The notes beneath the pieces are model-generated. The model was not told the DNA's origin. It saw only the letters and a program-made list of their open reading frames with translations, and did no database searches. A DNA stretch of 64,000 nt from Sphingosinicellaceae bacterium (GTDB taxonomy: Bacteria > Pseudomonadota > Alphaproteobacteria > Sphingomonadales > Sphingomonadaceae): contig CP079108.1 of NCBI GenBank assembly GCA_019285715.1, forward strand, positions 1,379,001 to 1,443,000, in the 5' to 3' direction. How positions within the stretch are numbered: position 1 is the first letter of the stretch; each line of letters begins with the position of its first letter. The translations under genes were made by a program, and so were the position numbers. Below, piece after piece: positions 26,830 to 36,140 of this stretch.

Positions 26830-27336
26830 ATGGCGGACGAGCAGGCACTGATCGCTGACCTCCGGGCATTGGGTATTGACCTGGTCCAGGTCGAGCATCC
26901 GGCGGTGTTCACCGTCGATGAAAGCGCCGGCCTGCACGACACGATGCCCGGGCTGCACACCAAGAACCTGTTTCTTAAGGACGCCGGTGGCCGCTTCTGG
27001 TTGGTCACGGTGCCGGCCGAGGCGCGCGTCGACCTGAAGGCGCTGCCCGCGGTCATCGGGGCGAAGAAGGTCTCGTTCGGCAAGGCCGACGACATGGTCG
27101 CGCTGCTCGGCGTCACGCCCGGTGCAGTGACGCCACTTGCGGCGATCAACGATGAGGGTCGCGCAGTGACGGTCGTTCTCGATGCCGCCGTCGCCGGTGC
27201 GAGCCGGGTCAACGTCCACCCGCTGCGCAACACCTCGACGATCGGCCTTTCCGGGGCGGACCTCGTCAGGGCCCTCACGCACTGGCGCCACACGCCCGTC
27301 GTCGCCACCATTCCGACGGTCCTGCCGGCGTCGTGA
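26830..27336 (+). CDS. YbaK/ProX-type aminoacyl-tRNA editing protein
   Basis: 168 residues of the YbaK/EbsC fold (VEHPAVFTVDESAGLHDTMP, HTKNLFLKDAGGRFWLVTVP, GKADDMVALLGVTPGAVTPL, VNVHPLRNTSTIGLS). Members such as ProXp-ala hydrolyse mischarged alanyl- or cysteinyl-tRNA-Pro. It starts 8 bp after sdaA with GGGGGAA upstream, so the two are probably co-transcribed; a functional link to serine metabolism is not known. Length is normal for the stand-alone family. Confidence 0.88.
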   Translation: MADEQALIADLRALGIDLVQVEHPAVFTVDESAGLHDTMPGLHTKNLFLKDAGGRFWLVTVPAEARVDLKALPAVIGAKKVSFGKADDMVALLGVTPGAVTPLAAINDEGRAVTVVLDAAVAGASRVNVHPLRNTSTIGLSGADLVRALTHWRHTPVVATIPTVLPAS

Positions 27337-27448
27337 TTAGCAATTCTAATCTCGCCAATCGTTACGGCGCTTGCGACAAACTCACAGGGATTTTGGCCAC
27401 CGGCCATCGCCCCGACCTGTCGCCCGCCTCAGATCGAAAGAGCGCACC

Positions 27449-29956
27449 GTGAAGACCCATGCCCGCGTAGTCGTCATCGGCGGTGGCGTGGTCGGCGTCG
27501 CGACGCTGTATCACCTCGCCAAGCTCGGCTGGTCGGATGTCGTGCTGGTCGAGCGCAAGGAGCTGACCTCGGGGTCGACGTGGCATGCGGCGGGCCTGCT
27601 GCCGTTGTTCAACCTCAGCTATTCGGTCGGCAAGATGCACCAGTATTCGGTGGCGAGCTACCCGGCGCTGAAGGCGGAGACCGGGCTGGACGTCGGCTTC
27701 TCGAATGTCTCGAACATCCGCCTGGCGTGCACTGAGGACCGGCTCGACGAGTTTCGCTACTACATGGGCGTCGCCAGGACGATCGGGGTCGAGGTCGACC
27801 TGCTGACCCCCGACGAGGTCAAGGCGTTGTGGCCACTCGCCGATATGGACGGGGTGCTCGCCGCCATCCGCCACCCGGCCGACGGCTACATCCAGCCCGC
27901 CGACCTGACGCAGGCATTGGCCAAGGGCGCGCGGCAGCTGGGCGCCACGATCTACCGCGAGACCGGTGTCACCGGCATCGTCCAGCAGCCCGGCGGCGAG
28001 TGGCTGGTCTCGACCGACAAAGGCGACATCACGTGCGAGCACGTCGTCTCGGCCAGCGGCAGCTTCGCCCGCCAGACCGGCGCGATGGTCGGACTCGACG
28101 TCCCCGTCATGCCCGTCGAGCACCAGTATATCGTCACCGAGCAGCACCCGGCGATCATGGAGCGCAAGCGCCTTGGCCTGCCCGAGATGGGCGTGCTGCG
28201 GGAGTCCGACGCCAGTTATTACATGCGCGAGGAAGCCGGTGGCTTGCTGCTCGGGCCGTACGAAATCGGGGCGCCCGCCTGCTACGTCGACGGCCCCTCC
28301 ACCGCGGTCGAGTACGAGCTGTTCCCGCCCGACCTCGAGCGGCTCGAACCCTATCTCGCCGCCGCGATGCACCGCGTGCCGGCGTTCGGCGAGGTCGGCA
28401 TCAAGCGAATCTATAACGGCGCCATCGCCTACACGCCCGACGGCAGCCCGATCGTCGGGCCGGCGCCGGGCCTCAAGAACTTCTGGCTCAACGAGGGGCA
28501 CAGCTTCGGGATCACCGCCGCTGGCGGTGCCGGCTGGCAGCTCGCGCACTGGATCGTCGACGGCGAGCCGACCATCGACATGATGGGCGTCGATCCGCGC
28601 CGCTTCGGCGACTATGCCGGCCGCGGCTATTTGCGCACCAAGAACGAGGAGGCCTACGCCAAGGTCTTCACCGTCCACTATCCGGACGAGGAGCGCGAAG
28701 CCGCGCGCGGCCTGCGCCGGACCCCGTGCTACGACCGCATGAAGGCAAAGGGTGCGGTGTTCGGCACGGTGTTCGGCTGGGAGCGCCCGAACTGGTTCGC
28801 GCCCGAGGGCTACGCGCTGACCGAGGCCGACCTCGAGCGCCCCGACGTGCTGCTCAACCTCAACTATCCGGTCACATCAGACGAAGCGCCGATCCGCGAG
28901 CAATGGTCCTTCCGCCGCTCCAACTACTTCGAGCATGTCGGTGCCGAATGCCTGCACGTTACCGAGAAGGCCGGACTGCTCGACATGAGCGCCTTCGCCA
29001 AGTGCGAGATCAGCGGCCCCGGCGCAGAGGCCTGGCTCGACGGCCTGCTGACCAACGCGGTGCCCAAGAAGATCGGCCGCGTCTCGCTGTCGTACCTGCT
29101 GACCTCGCGCGGCGGCGTCCGCTCCGAGTTCACCGTCTATAAGCGCGGGCCCGGCAAGTTCTTCCTGGTCTCGGCCGGTGCCTACGAGCTCCACGACCAC
29201 GACATCCTGCGCAAGGCGATGCCGACCGACGGCTCGGTAACGTTCGAGCGCCTGACCACGGCGATGGGCGTGCTGGTCCTCGCCGGGCCGAAGTCGCGCG
29301 AGATCCTCGCGAAGCTGACCGACGCCGACCTGTCGACCGCGGCCTTCCCGTGGCTGACCGGCAAGCGCCTCAGCATCGGCGTCGCCCCGGTCGAGGCGCT
29401 GCGCGTCAACTTCGTCGGCGAGCTCGGCTGGGAAATCCACCACCCGATCGAGATGCAGAACTACATTTTCGACAGACTGTTCGAGGCCGGCGGCGACGAT
29501 CTCAAGCCCTTCGGCATCCGTGCCATGGACTCGATGCGGCTGGAGAAGAGCTACAAGCTGATCCCGCGCGAGCTGTCGGTCGAGTATTCGGCCTTCGAGA
29601 GCGGCCTCGACCGGTTCGTCAGCCTGAAGAAGCCCGGCTTCCACGGCCGTGACGCCTTGCTGGCCCGGCGCGAGACCGACGCGACCAACATCCTGGTGAC
29701 GCTCGAAGTCCACGGCGTCACCGATGCCGACGCGCGCGGTGCCGAGCCGATCTTCGTCGGTGACGAGCTTGTCGGCCGTGCGACCTCGGGCGGCTTCGGC
29801 TGGCGTACCGGCAAGTCGCTGGCACTGGCCATGGTCCGCCCCGACCTCGCGCCGCCCGGCACCAGCCTCGAGATCACCATCCTGGGCGAGCGCCACCCGG
29901 CGACGGTCATCGCCGACTCCCCCTTCGACCCCGACAACGATCGGCTGCGCGGATGA
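27449..29956 (+). CDS. Dimethylglycine/sarcosine dehydrogenase-like flavoprotein (FAD domain + GcvT domain)
   Basis: 835 residues. An N-terminal DAO/FAD domain (RVVVIGGGVVGVATLYHLAK, SGSTWHAAGLLP with the histidine used for flavin attachment in relatives) precedes a C-terminal GcvT folate-binding pair (about residues 430-830: LLDMSAFAKCEISGPGAEAW, VNFVGELGWEIHHPIEMQNY). Such enzymes demethylate dimethylglycine or sarcosine and pass the one-carbon unit to tetrahydrofolate. It heads an operon whose next gene overlaps by 4 bp. With sarcosine oxidase present downstream, dimethylglycine is the likelier substrate. I chose the GTG at 27449 as the family-like start (KTHARVVVIGG). Confidence 0.85.
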   Translation: MKTHARVVVIGGGVVGVATLYHLAKLGWSDVVLVERKELTSGSTWHAAGLLPLFNLSYSVGKMHQYSVASYPALKAETGLDVGFSNVSNIRLACTEDRLDEFRYYMGVARTIGVEVDLLTPDEVKALWPLADMDGVLAAIRHPADGYIQPADLTQALAKGARQLGATIYRETGVTGIVQQPGGEWLVSTDKGDITCEHVVSASGSFARQTGAMVGLDVPVMPVEHQYIVTEQHPAIMERKRLGLPEMGVLRESDASYYMREEAGGLLLGPYEIGAPACYVDGPSTAVEYELFPPDLERLEPYLAAAMHRVPAFGEVGIKRIYNGAIAYTPDGSPIVGPAPGLKNFWLNEGHSFGITAAGGAGWQLAHWIVDGEPTIDMMGVDPRRFGDYAGRGYLRTKNEEAYAKVFTVHYPDEEREAARGLRRTPCYDRMKAKGAVFGTVFGWERPNWFAPEGYALTEADLERPDVLLNLNYPVTSDEAPIREQWSFRRSNYFEHVGAECLHVTEKAGLLDMSAFAKCEISGPGAEAWLDGLLTNAVPKKIGRVSLSYLLTSRGGVRSEFTVYKRGPGKFFLVSAGAYELHDHDILRKAMPTDGSVTFERLTTAMGVLVLAGPKSREILAKLTDADLSTAAFPWLTGKRLSIGVAPVEALRVNFVGELGWEIHHPIEMQNYIFDRLFEAGGDDLKPFGIRAMDSMRLEKSYKLIPRELSVEYSAFESGLDRFVSLKKPGFHGRDALLARRETDATNILVTLEVHGVTDADARGAEPIFVGDELVGRATSGGFGWRTGKSLALAMVRPDLAPPGTSLEITILGERHPATVIADSPFDPDNDRLRG

Positions 29957-31191
29957 TGCAACAGGACATCGGGGCCCTGCTGGCGCTGGACCGGCCGGGG
30001 CATACGCTGCCGCAGCAGCTCTACGTCGGTCAGGCCGCGTTCGATTTCGACGTGCAGGTCATGCTGCCCTCGGTGTGGCTGTACGCCTGCACCGTCGCGC
30101 ACGTGAAGAAGCCCGGCGACTTCTTCCTGTTCGAGCTGGCGACGACGTCGGTGATCGTCGTGCGTGGCCGCGACGGCGAGGTCCGCGCCTTCCACAACAG
30201 CTGCCGCCATCGCGGTTCGCGCATCTGCGACGTCCAGCGCGGCAGCGCGTCGCGGCTGATGTGCCCCTATCACATGTGGACCTACGGCCTCGACGGCCGG
30301 CTCCTCGCGGCGCGCAGCATGCCCGAGGGCTTCGACAAGGCCGAGCACGGCTTGGTCCCGGTCGCGCTGGAGAACATCGGCGGGCTGATCTTCCTCTGCC
30401 TCGGCGACACGCCGCCGCCGATCGACCAGGTCAAGGCCGACATCGCCGAGCAGATCGCGCCCTATGACCTCGAGCACTGCAAGGTCGCGGTGCAGGACGA
30501 ACTGATCGAGACCGCCAACTGGAAGTTGGTGATGGAGAATAACCGCGAGTGCTACCACTGCGATGCTAACCATCCGGAATTGCTGGCGTGCCTTGGCTCC
30601 GACGGCTTCGGCAAGGGCCTGCCCGAGGATGGCGGCAGCAACTCGGCGGCGGTGATCGCGGCTGAGCGCGAGGACTGGAAGCGGCTCGGCATCTACCACG
30701 ATTTGATCGAGTTTCCGGCGCCCTGGTGGCACCGCATCGCGCGGCTGCCGCTGGCCGATGGCGCGGTCAGCCAGACGCTGGACGGCAAGGTCGCGTGCTC
30801 CAAGCTGCTGGCGCCGTTCGATGAACCGAACACCTCGAGCCTGTCGATCTGGACCCAGCCGAACAGCTGGCACCACTTCTGCTGCGATCACGTCGTCACC
30901 TTTTCGCTGGTGCCGATGGCGCCGGACAAGACGCTGCTGCGGACGAGCTGGCTGGTGCGCGAGGATGCGGTGGAGGGCGCCGACTACGACGTCGACAAGC
31001 TGACCGCCGTCTGGCGTGCGACCAACCGCCAGGACTCGTACCTCGCGGCGATCAACCACCGCGGCATCAGCGACTCCGGCTACCGCCAGGGTCCTTATTC
31101 GACCGAGGAAAAACTCATCGAGTTCTTCAAGGATTTCTACACCGGCAACGCGCGCGCGGCCCTCGAGCGCGCCGAGAGCGTCGACGCATGA
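29953..31191 (+). CDS. gbcA: Rieske non-heme iron monooxygenase, glycine betaine demethylase-like (GbcA)
   Basis: 412 residues of the ring-hydroxylating oxygenase alpha-subunit fold. The Rieske site is CRHRGSRICD with CPYHMW (about residues 84-108). The mononuclear iron region is ENNRECYHCDANHPEL. The family includes GbcA, which removes one methyl of glycine betaine as formaldehyde to give dimethylglycine, using a GbcB reductase. No reductase gene is seen in this window. It overlaps the flanking flavoprotein genes by 4 bp on each side. Stachydrine- or carnitine-type Rieske enzymes are alternatives, but the neighbours favour betaine. Confidence 0.85.
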   Translation: MMQQDIGALLALDRPGHTLPQQLYVGQAAFDFDVQVMLPSVWLYACTVAHVKKPGDFFLFELATTSVIVVRGRDGEVRAFHNSCRHRGSRICDVQRGSASRLMCPYHMWTYGLDGRLLAARSMPEGFDKAEHGLVPVALENIGGLIFLCLGDTPPPIDQVKADIAEQIAPYDLEHCKVAVQDELIETANWKLVMENNRECYHCDANHPELLACLGSDGFGKGLPEDGGSNSAAVIAAEREDWKRLGIYHDLIEFPAPWWHRIARLPLADGAVSQTLDGKVACSKLLAPFDEPNTSSLSIWTQPNSWHHFCCDHVVTFSLVPMAPDKTLLRTSWLVREDAVEGADYDVDKLTAVWRATNRQDSYLAAINHRGISDSGYRQGPYSTEEKLIEFFKDFYTGNARAALERAESVDA

Positions 31192-32441
31192 TCCGCTACA
31201 ATGCCGGTACGCTGATCGCCAAGGCGTTCGGCCACCACAAGACCTGGCCCGAGCAATGGCCGGATGCAGCGCCCAAGGCCGCCTATGACGTCGTCATCGT
31301 CGGTGCCGGCGGGCACGGGCTGGGCGCGGCCTACTACCTCGCGAAGAAGCACGGCATCACCAACGTCGCGGTCATCGACAAGGGCTGGCTCGGCGGCGGC
31401 AACACCGGCCGCAACACGACGATCATCCGCTCCAATTACCTCTACGACGAGAGCGCGCACCTGTACGACCACGCCGTCAAGCTGTGGGACGGGCTGAGCC
31501 AGGAGCTCAACTACAACATCATGTACTCGAAGCGCGGCGTCATGATGCTCGCCCACAACGTCCACGATGTGCAGAGCTTCAGGCGCCACATCCACTCGAA
31601 CCGGCTGAACGGCGTCGACAACGAGTGGCTGTCGGCGGAAGAGGCGCAGGCCTATTGCCCGCCCCTGTCGATCGACCCGAACGCCCGCCACCCGGTCCTC
31701 GGCGCGGCGCTGCAGCGGCGCGGCGGCACCGCCCGGCACGATTCCGTCGCCTGGGGCTATGCCCGCGCCGCCGCCGCACTCGGCGTCGACATCATCCAGA
31801 ATTGCGCCGTCACCGGCATCCGTCGCGGTGTCGACGGCAGCGTCGAGGGCGTCGAGACCGAGCGCGGCTACATCGCGGCGAAAAAGATCGGCGTCTCGGC
31901 CGCGGGCAATTCGTCGGTGATCATGGACATGGCGGGGCTGCGCTTTCCACTCGAAAGCTTCCCGCTGCAGGCGCTGGTCTCGGAGCCGATCAAGCCGGTT
32001 TTCCCGTGCGTCGTCATGTCGAACACCGTCCACGCCTACATGAGCCAGTCCGACAAGGGCGAGCTGGTCATCGGCGCCGGCACCGACGCCTATGTCAGTT
32101 ACTCGCAGCGCGGCGCGCTCCACATCGTCGAGCACACGCTGGCCGCGATCTGCGAGATCTTCCCGATCTTCCGGCGCATGCGGATGCTGCGCAACTGGGG
32201 CGGTATCGTCGACGTCACTCCGGACCGCTCGCCGATCCTGGGCAAGACCCCGGTGCCCGGGTTGTACGTCAATTGCGGCTGGGGCACCGGCGGATTCAAG
32301 GCGACGCCGGGCGCGGCCGACCTGCTGGCGTGGACGATCGCGCACGATGAGCCGCACCCGATCAACGCTCCGTTCAATCTCGATCGCTTCCGCGCCGGAC
32401 GCCTGATCGACGAAGCCGCCGCCGCGGCGGTGGCGCACTGA
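31188..32441 (+). CDS. soxB: Sarcosine oxidase beta subunit
   Basis: 417-residue flavoprotein with the FAD motif DVVIVGAGGHGLGAAYYLAK and GGGNTGRNTTIIRSNY, the segment whose histidine or neighbouring residues hold covalent FMN in heterotetrameric sarcosine oxidases. It also has WGGIVDVTPDRSPI and NCGWGTGGFKATPG near the C-terminus. It oxidises the N-methyl group of sarcosine. The gene order B-D-A-G with overlapping starts and stops is diagnostic of the four-subunit enzyme. Confidence 0.95.
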   Translation: MIRYNAGTLIAKAFGHHKTWPEQWPDAAPKAAYDVVIVGAGGHGLGAAYYLAKKHGITNVAVIDKGWLGGGNTGRNTTIIRSNYLYDESAHLYDHAVKLWDGLSQELNYNIMYSKRGVMMLAHNVHDVQSFRRHIHSNRLNGVDNEWLSAEEAQAYCPPLSIDPNARHPVLGAALQRRGGTARHDSVAWGYARAAAALGVDIIQNCAVTGIRRGVDGSVEGVETERGYIAAKKIGVSAAGNSSVIMDMAGLRFPLESFPLQALVSEPIKPVFPCVVMSNTVHAYMSQSDKGELVIGAGTDAYVSYSQRGALHIVEHTLAAICEIFPIFRRMRMLRNWGGIVDVTPDRSPILGKTPVPGLYVNCGWGTGGFKATPGAADLLAWTIAHDEPHPINAPFNLDRFRAGRLIDEAAAAAVAH

Positions 32442-32755
32442 TGCTGTTGATCCACTGCCCCTATTGCGACGAGCGCCGGCCCGAGATCGAGTTCGCGTAT
32501 GCCGGCGAGGCGCATATCGCCCGGCCCGTGCAGCCCGACACTTACGACGACGCGCAGTGGGAAAATTTCCTGTACCAGCGGACCAACGCACGCGGCCGGC
32601 ACTTCGAGCGCTGGCGGCACAACCACGGTTGCGGGCGTTTCTTCAACGCGGTGCGCGACACGGTGACCGACCGTTTCGAGGCTACCTACAAGGCCGGCGT
32701 CGCGCGTCCCGGCGAGGCGGATAGCTGGACCGGCAAGACCGGCGGCATCGTATGA
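32441..32755 (+). CDS. soxD: Sarcosine oxidase delta subunit
   Basis: 104 residues starting MLLIHCPYCDERRPEIEFAY. The Cys6/Cys9 pair with the later HNHGCGRFF segment supplies the zinc ligands of the delta subunit. It contacts the alpha and beta chains in the cytoplasmic complex. The start overlaps the soxB stop (TGATG), and its stop overlaps the soxA start (ATGA). Confidence 0.95.
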   Translation: MLLIHCPYCDERRPEIEFAYAGEAHIARPVQPDTYDDAQWENFLYQRTNARGRHFERWRHNHGCGRFFNAVRDTVTDRFEATYKAGVARPGEADSWTGKTGGIV

Positions 32756-35622
32756 GCCAGCCTGCAAAGTATCGCGTCCCGGGCAAGGGCCGCGTCGATC
32801 CGGCCCGCGTCGTCAACTTCACCTACGACGGCAGGGCGATGACCGGTCTCGCGGGGGATACGCTGGCCTCGGCGTTGCTCGCCAACGGCGTCCACCTGGT
32901 CGGGCGCTCGTTCAAATACCACCGTCCGCGCGGACTGCTCGGAGCCGGCGTCGAGGAGCCGAACGCGCTGATGGGGGTCGACCGCGGCCCCGGGCGCTTC
33001 ACGCCGAACGTCCGCGCGACGACGATCGAACTCCATGAGGGACTATCGGTCGAGAGCCAGAACCGCTGGCCGTCGCTCGCCTTCGACCTGGGTGCGGTCA
33101 ACAACCTGATCTCGCCGGTCCTGCCCGCGGGCTTTTACAACAAGACTTTCATGTGGCCCCGGTCGTTCTGGGAAAAGCTCTACGAGCCCGCGATCCGCCG
33201 TATGGCCGGCCTCGGCCGTTCACCCGAGGCGATCGACCCCGACCGCTACGCCGCGACCTACGGCTTCGTCGACCTGCTGGTGGTCGGTGCCGGGCGCTCC
33301 GGCCTCGAGGCGGCGCTTGCAGCGGCCGGTTCGGGTGAGCGCGTTCTGATCGTCGACGAGCAGCTCGAGTTCGGGGGCAGCGGCCTTGCCGTGCCCGACC
33401 GAAGCCAGTGGATAGCCGATGCCGTCGCGCGCCTCGCCGCCGCGCCCAACGTCACCTGCCTGCCGCGCACCACCGCGATCGGCCTGTATCACGACGGTTT
33501 CGCGGGCGTCGTCGAGCGCCTGACCGACCATCTGCCCCCGAGCCAGGCGTCCGGCCCGCGCGAACGCCTCCACCGCATTCGCGCGACGCGGACGGTGCTG
33601 GCGACCGGAGCGATCGAGCGGCCCCTGGTCTTCGCCGACAACGACCGCCCGGGCATCATGCTGGCGAGCGCCGCGCGGACCTACCTCAACCGCTACGGCG
33701 TCGCGGTCGGGCGTCGCGTCGTCCTGATGGCGACCCACAACAGCGGCTACGACGCCGCCTTCGACCTCGCCGCGGCCGGCGTCATCGTGGCCGCAATCAT
33801 CGACGTGCGGCCGGCAATCGACCCCGCGCTCACCGCCCGCGCCGCCGCCCTCGGCATCGAGCTACTGACCGGCCAATCGGTCATCGGCACCGCCGGCGCG
33901 CAGCGCGTCGCCTCGGTCACCGTCGCCCCCGTTGCGGGTGGCAGCGAACGCCGCATCGCCTGTGACGCGCTGCTTACGGCCGGCGGCTGGACCCCGACGC
34001 TGCATCTCTGGTCGCAGGCCAAGGGCGCGCTCGCGTGGCGGCCCAACCTCGGCGCGTACGTGCCCGACGGCGAAGTTGACGGCGTCACCTGTGTCGGCGC
34101 GTGCGCCGGTTCCATCGCCGGCGAAGTTGCCCCCGGCACAGCGCTGCCGACTCCGCGCGATCCGACCAGCATCAAGGCGTTCGTCGACTTCCAGAACGAC
34201 GTCACTGCGCGCGACATCCGGCTCGCCGTCCGCGAGGGCTTCAAGTCGATCGAGCATATCAAGCGCTACACCACCAACGGCATGGCGACCGACCAGGGCA
34301 AGACCTCCAACCTCAACGGCCTCGAGGTCGCCGCCGGGGCGCTGGGGCGTGCCGTGCCGACAGTGGGGCTGACGACCTTCCGCCCGCCGTACACCCCGAC
34401 CAGCTTCGGCGCGCTCGCCGGCATGGCCAAGGACGGGCTGTTCCAGCCGACCCGCAAGACCGCGATCGACGACTGGGCGGTCGCGAACGGCGCGGTCTTC
34501 GAGAACGTTGCCCAGTGGCGGCGCGCGCGCTACTTCCCCAGGGCCGGCGAGGACATGGACGCGGCAGTGGCGCGCGAGTGCCGCGTCGTCCGCTCCAACG
34601 TCGGGCTGTTCGACGCCTCGACGCTCGGCAAGATCGAGGTGGTTGGACCCGATGCGGCCGAATTCCTCAATCGCATGTACACCAACCCGTGGAAATCGCT
34701 GGCGAACGGCCGCTGCCGCTACGGGCTGATGCTGCGCGAGGACGGCTTCATCATGGACGACGGCGTCGCTGCGCGCCTGGCGGACGACCGTTTCCACGTC
34801 ACCACGACCACCGGCGGCGCGGCGCGCGTGCTCAACATGATGGAGGACTATCTCCAGACCGAATGGCCCGACCTCGACGTCTGGCTGACCTCGACCACCG
34901 AGCAATATGCGGTGATCGCCCTGCAGGGGCCCCGCGCCCGCGACGTCATCGCGCCGTTCGTCGAGAGCATCGACCTGACCCCTGAGGCCTTCCCCCACAT
35001 GGCGGTCGCCGAAGGCCGCATCTGCGGGGTGCCGACGCGCCTGTTCCGAGTCAGCTTCACCGGCGAGCTCGGCTTCGAGGTCAACGTCCCCGCCGGCCAT
35101 GGCCGCGCGGTGTGGGAAGCGCTGTGGGCCGAGGGGCAGAAGCACGGCGCTGTCGCCTACGGCACCGAGACGATGCACATGCTGCGCGCCGAGAAGGGCT
35201 ACATCATCGTCGGCCAGGACACCGACGGCACGCTGACCCCGGACGACGCCGGGCTCGGCTGGGCAGTGGGCAAGAAGAAGCCTGACTTCGTCGGCAAGCG
35301 CTCGCTTTCCCGCCCCGAGATGCTCCGGCCCGACCGCAAGCAGTTCGTCGGGCTGCTGACCGAGGACCCGACCCTGGTCCTCGAGGAAGGCGCGCAGGTC
35401 GTCGTCGACGCCAATGTCGCCACGCCGGTGCCGATGATCGGCCACGTCACCTCGGCCTATTGGAGCGAGGCGCTCGGCCGCTCGATCGCGCTCGCGGTGA
35501 TCGCCGGCGGCCGCGCCCGGATCGGCGAGACGCTGCAGGTGCCGATGCCCGGAGCCACCCACAAGGTCGTCGTCACCGACACCGTCTTCCTCGACCGCGA
35601 AGGGGTCCGGCTCCATGGTTGA
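32752..35622 (+). CDS. soxA: Sarcosine oxidase alpha subunit
   Basis: 956 residues with the usual order: an N-terminal ferredoxin-like Fer2_4 segment (VNFTYDGRAMTGLAGDTLAS), an NAD-binding FAD-like domain (DLLVVGAGRSGLEAALAAAG, ATGAIERPLVFADNDRPGIM) and a C-terminal GcvT folate domain (FRVSFTGELGFEVNVPAGHG, HMLRAEKGYIIVGQDTDGTL). The chain binds NAD and receives the one-carbon unit as methylene-tetrahydrofolate. Length is typical, and the frame is unbroken. Confidence 0.95.
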   Translation: MSQPAKYRVPGKGRVDPARVVNFTYDGRAMTGLAGDTLASALLANGVHLVGRSFKYHRPRGLLGAGVEEPNALMGVDRGPGRFTPNVRATTIELHEGLSVESQNRWPSLAFDLGAVNNLISPVLPAGFYNKTFMWPRSFWEKLYEPAIRRMAGLGRSPEAIDPDRYAATYGFVDLLVVGAGRSGLEAALAAAGSGERVLIVDEQLEFGGSGLAVPDRSQWIADAVARLAAAPNVTCLPRTTAIGLYHDGFAGVVERLTDHLPPSQASGPRERLHRIRATRTVLATGAIERPLVFADNDRPGIMLASAARTYLNRYGVAVGRRVVLMATHNSGYDAAFDLAAAGVIVAAIIDVRPAIDPALTARAAALGIELLTGQSVIGTAGAQRVASVTVAPVAGGSERRIACDALLTAGGWTPTLHLWSQAKGALAWRPNLGAYVPDGEVDGVTCVGACAGSIAGEVAPGTALPTPRDPTSIKAFVDFQNDVTARDIRLAVREGFKSIEHIKRYTTNGMATDQGKTSNLNGLEVAAGALGRAVPTVGLTTFRPPYTPTSFGALAGMAKDGLFQPTRKTAIDDWAVANGAVFENVAQWRRARYFPRAGEDMDAAVARECRVVRSNVGLFDASTLGKIEVVGPDAAEFLNRMYTNPWKSLANGRCRYGLMLREDGFIMDDGVAARLADDRFHVTTTTGGAARVLNMMEDYLQTEWPDLDVWLTSTTEQYAVIALQGPRARDVIAPFVESIDLTPEAFPHMAVAEGRICGVPTRLFRVSFTGELGFEVNVPAGHGRAVWEALWAEGQKHGAVAYGTETMHMLRAEKGYIIVGQDTDGTLTPDDAGLGWAVGKKKPDFVGKRSLSRPEMLRPDRKQFVGLLTEDPTLVLEEGAQVVVDANVATPVPMIGHVTSAYWSEALGRSIALAVIAGGRARIGETLQVPMPGATHKVVVTDTVFLDREGVRLHG

Positions 35623-36124
35623 GACCCTCGCATTGGCGAGCCCGTTGCCCGGCCTGCCGGTCGCCCACGCCGGCGTGACCATCGCTGCCGCGCCGATGTC
35701 GGCGCGCTTCAGCCTACGCTCGCGGGGTGCCGACGGCCTGCCCGCCAAGGTCCTGTCGACAGCGCCCTTCGCCGGCGGCACCGCGCTCTGCCTCGGCCCC
35801 GACGAGTGGTTGCTGCTCCTCCCCGACGGCTCGCCGCCGCCCGACGTCGCCGGGGTCCACGCGCTAACCGACGTCGGCCACCGCAATGTCGGGATCGTGG
35901 TTAGTGGGCCAAGTGCCGCGACCCTGCTCCAGACCGGCTGCCCGCTCGACCTCGCCGTCGCGGCCTTCCCTGTGGGCAAGGCGACGCGCACCCTTTACGA
36001 GACCGTCGAGATCGTGCTGTGGCGTCAGGCCGAAGACCGCTTTCACGTCGAGGTGTGGCGGTCGTTCGCTTCGTATCTGTGGGATGCTCTCGACCTCGCG
36101 GCCGGAGATCGTGCGGACACGTAA
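35615..36124 (+). CDS. soxG: Sarcosine oxidase gamma subunit
   Basis: 169 residues of the small GcvT-like gamma subunit (MSARFSLRSRGADGL, CLGPDEWLLLLPDG, ALTDVGHRNVGIVVSGPSA, LWRQAEDRFHVEVWRSFASY). It is needed for assembly of the tetramer. The ATG at 35615 overlaps the soxA stop by 8 bp. It closes the sox operon, and phospholipase C starts 16 bp later on the same strand. Confidence 0.93.
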   Translation: MVETLALASPLPGLPVAHAGVTIAAAPMSARFSLRSRGADGLPAKVLSTAPFAGGTALCLGPDEWLLLLPDGSPPPDVAGVHALTDVGHRNVGIVVSGPSAATLLQTGCPLDLAVAAFPVGKATRTLYETVEIVLWRQAEDRFHVEVWRSFASYLWDALDLAAGDRADT

Positions 36125-36140
36125 TTAGGTGAAGGCCACG

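Noticed and set aside
25393-27336. Long open frame on the + strand overlapping sdaA and ending with the YbaK gene
   Set aside because: Its first 470 residues are arginine-rich shadow sequence of sdaA in another frame. Only the end is real, and it has its own start at 26830.
33862-35991. 709-codon open frame on the minus strand opposite soxA/soxG
   Set aside because: It has biased composition with no recognisable domains, and lies opposite a well-supported gene. This is typical of GC-rich coding DNA.
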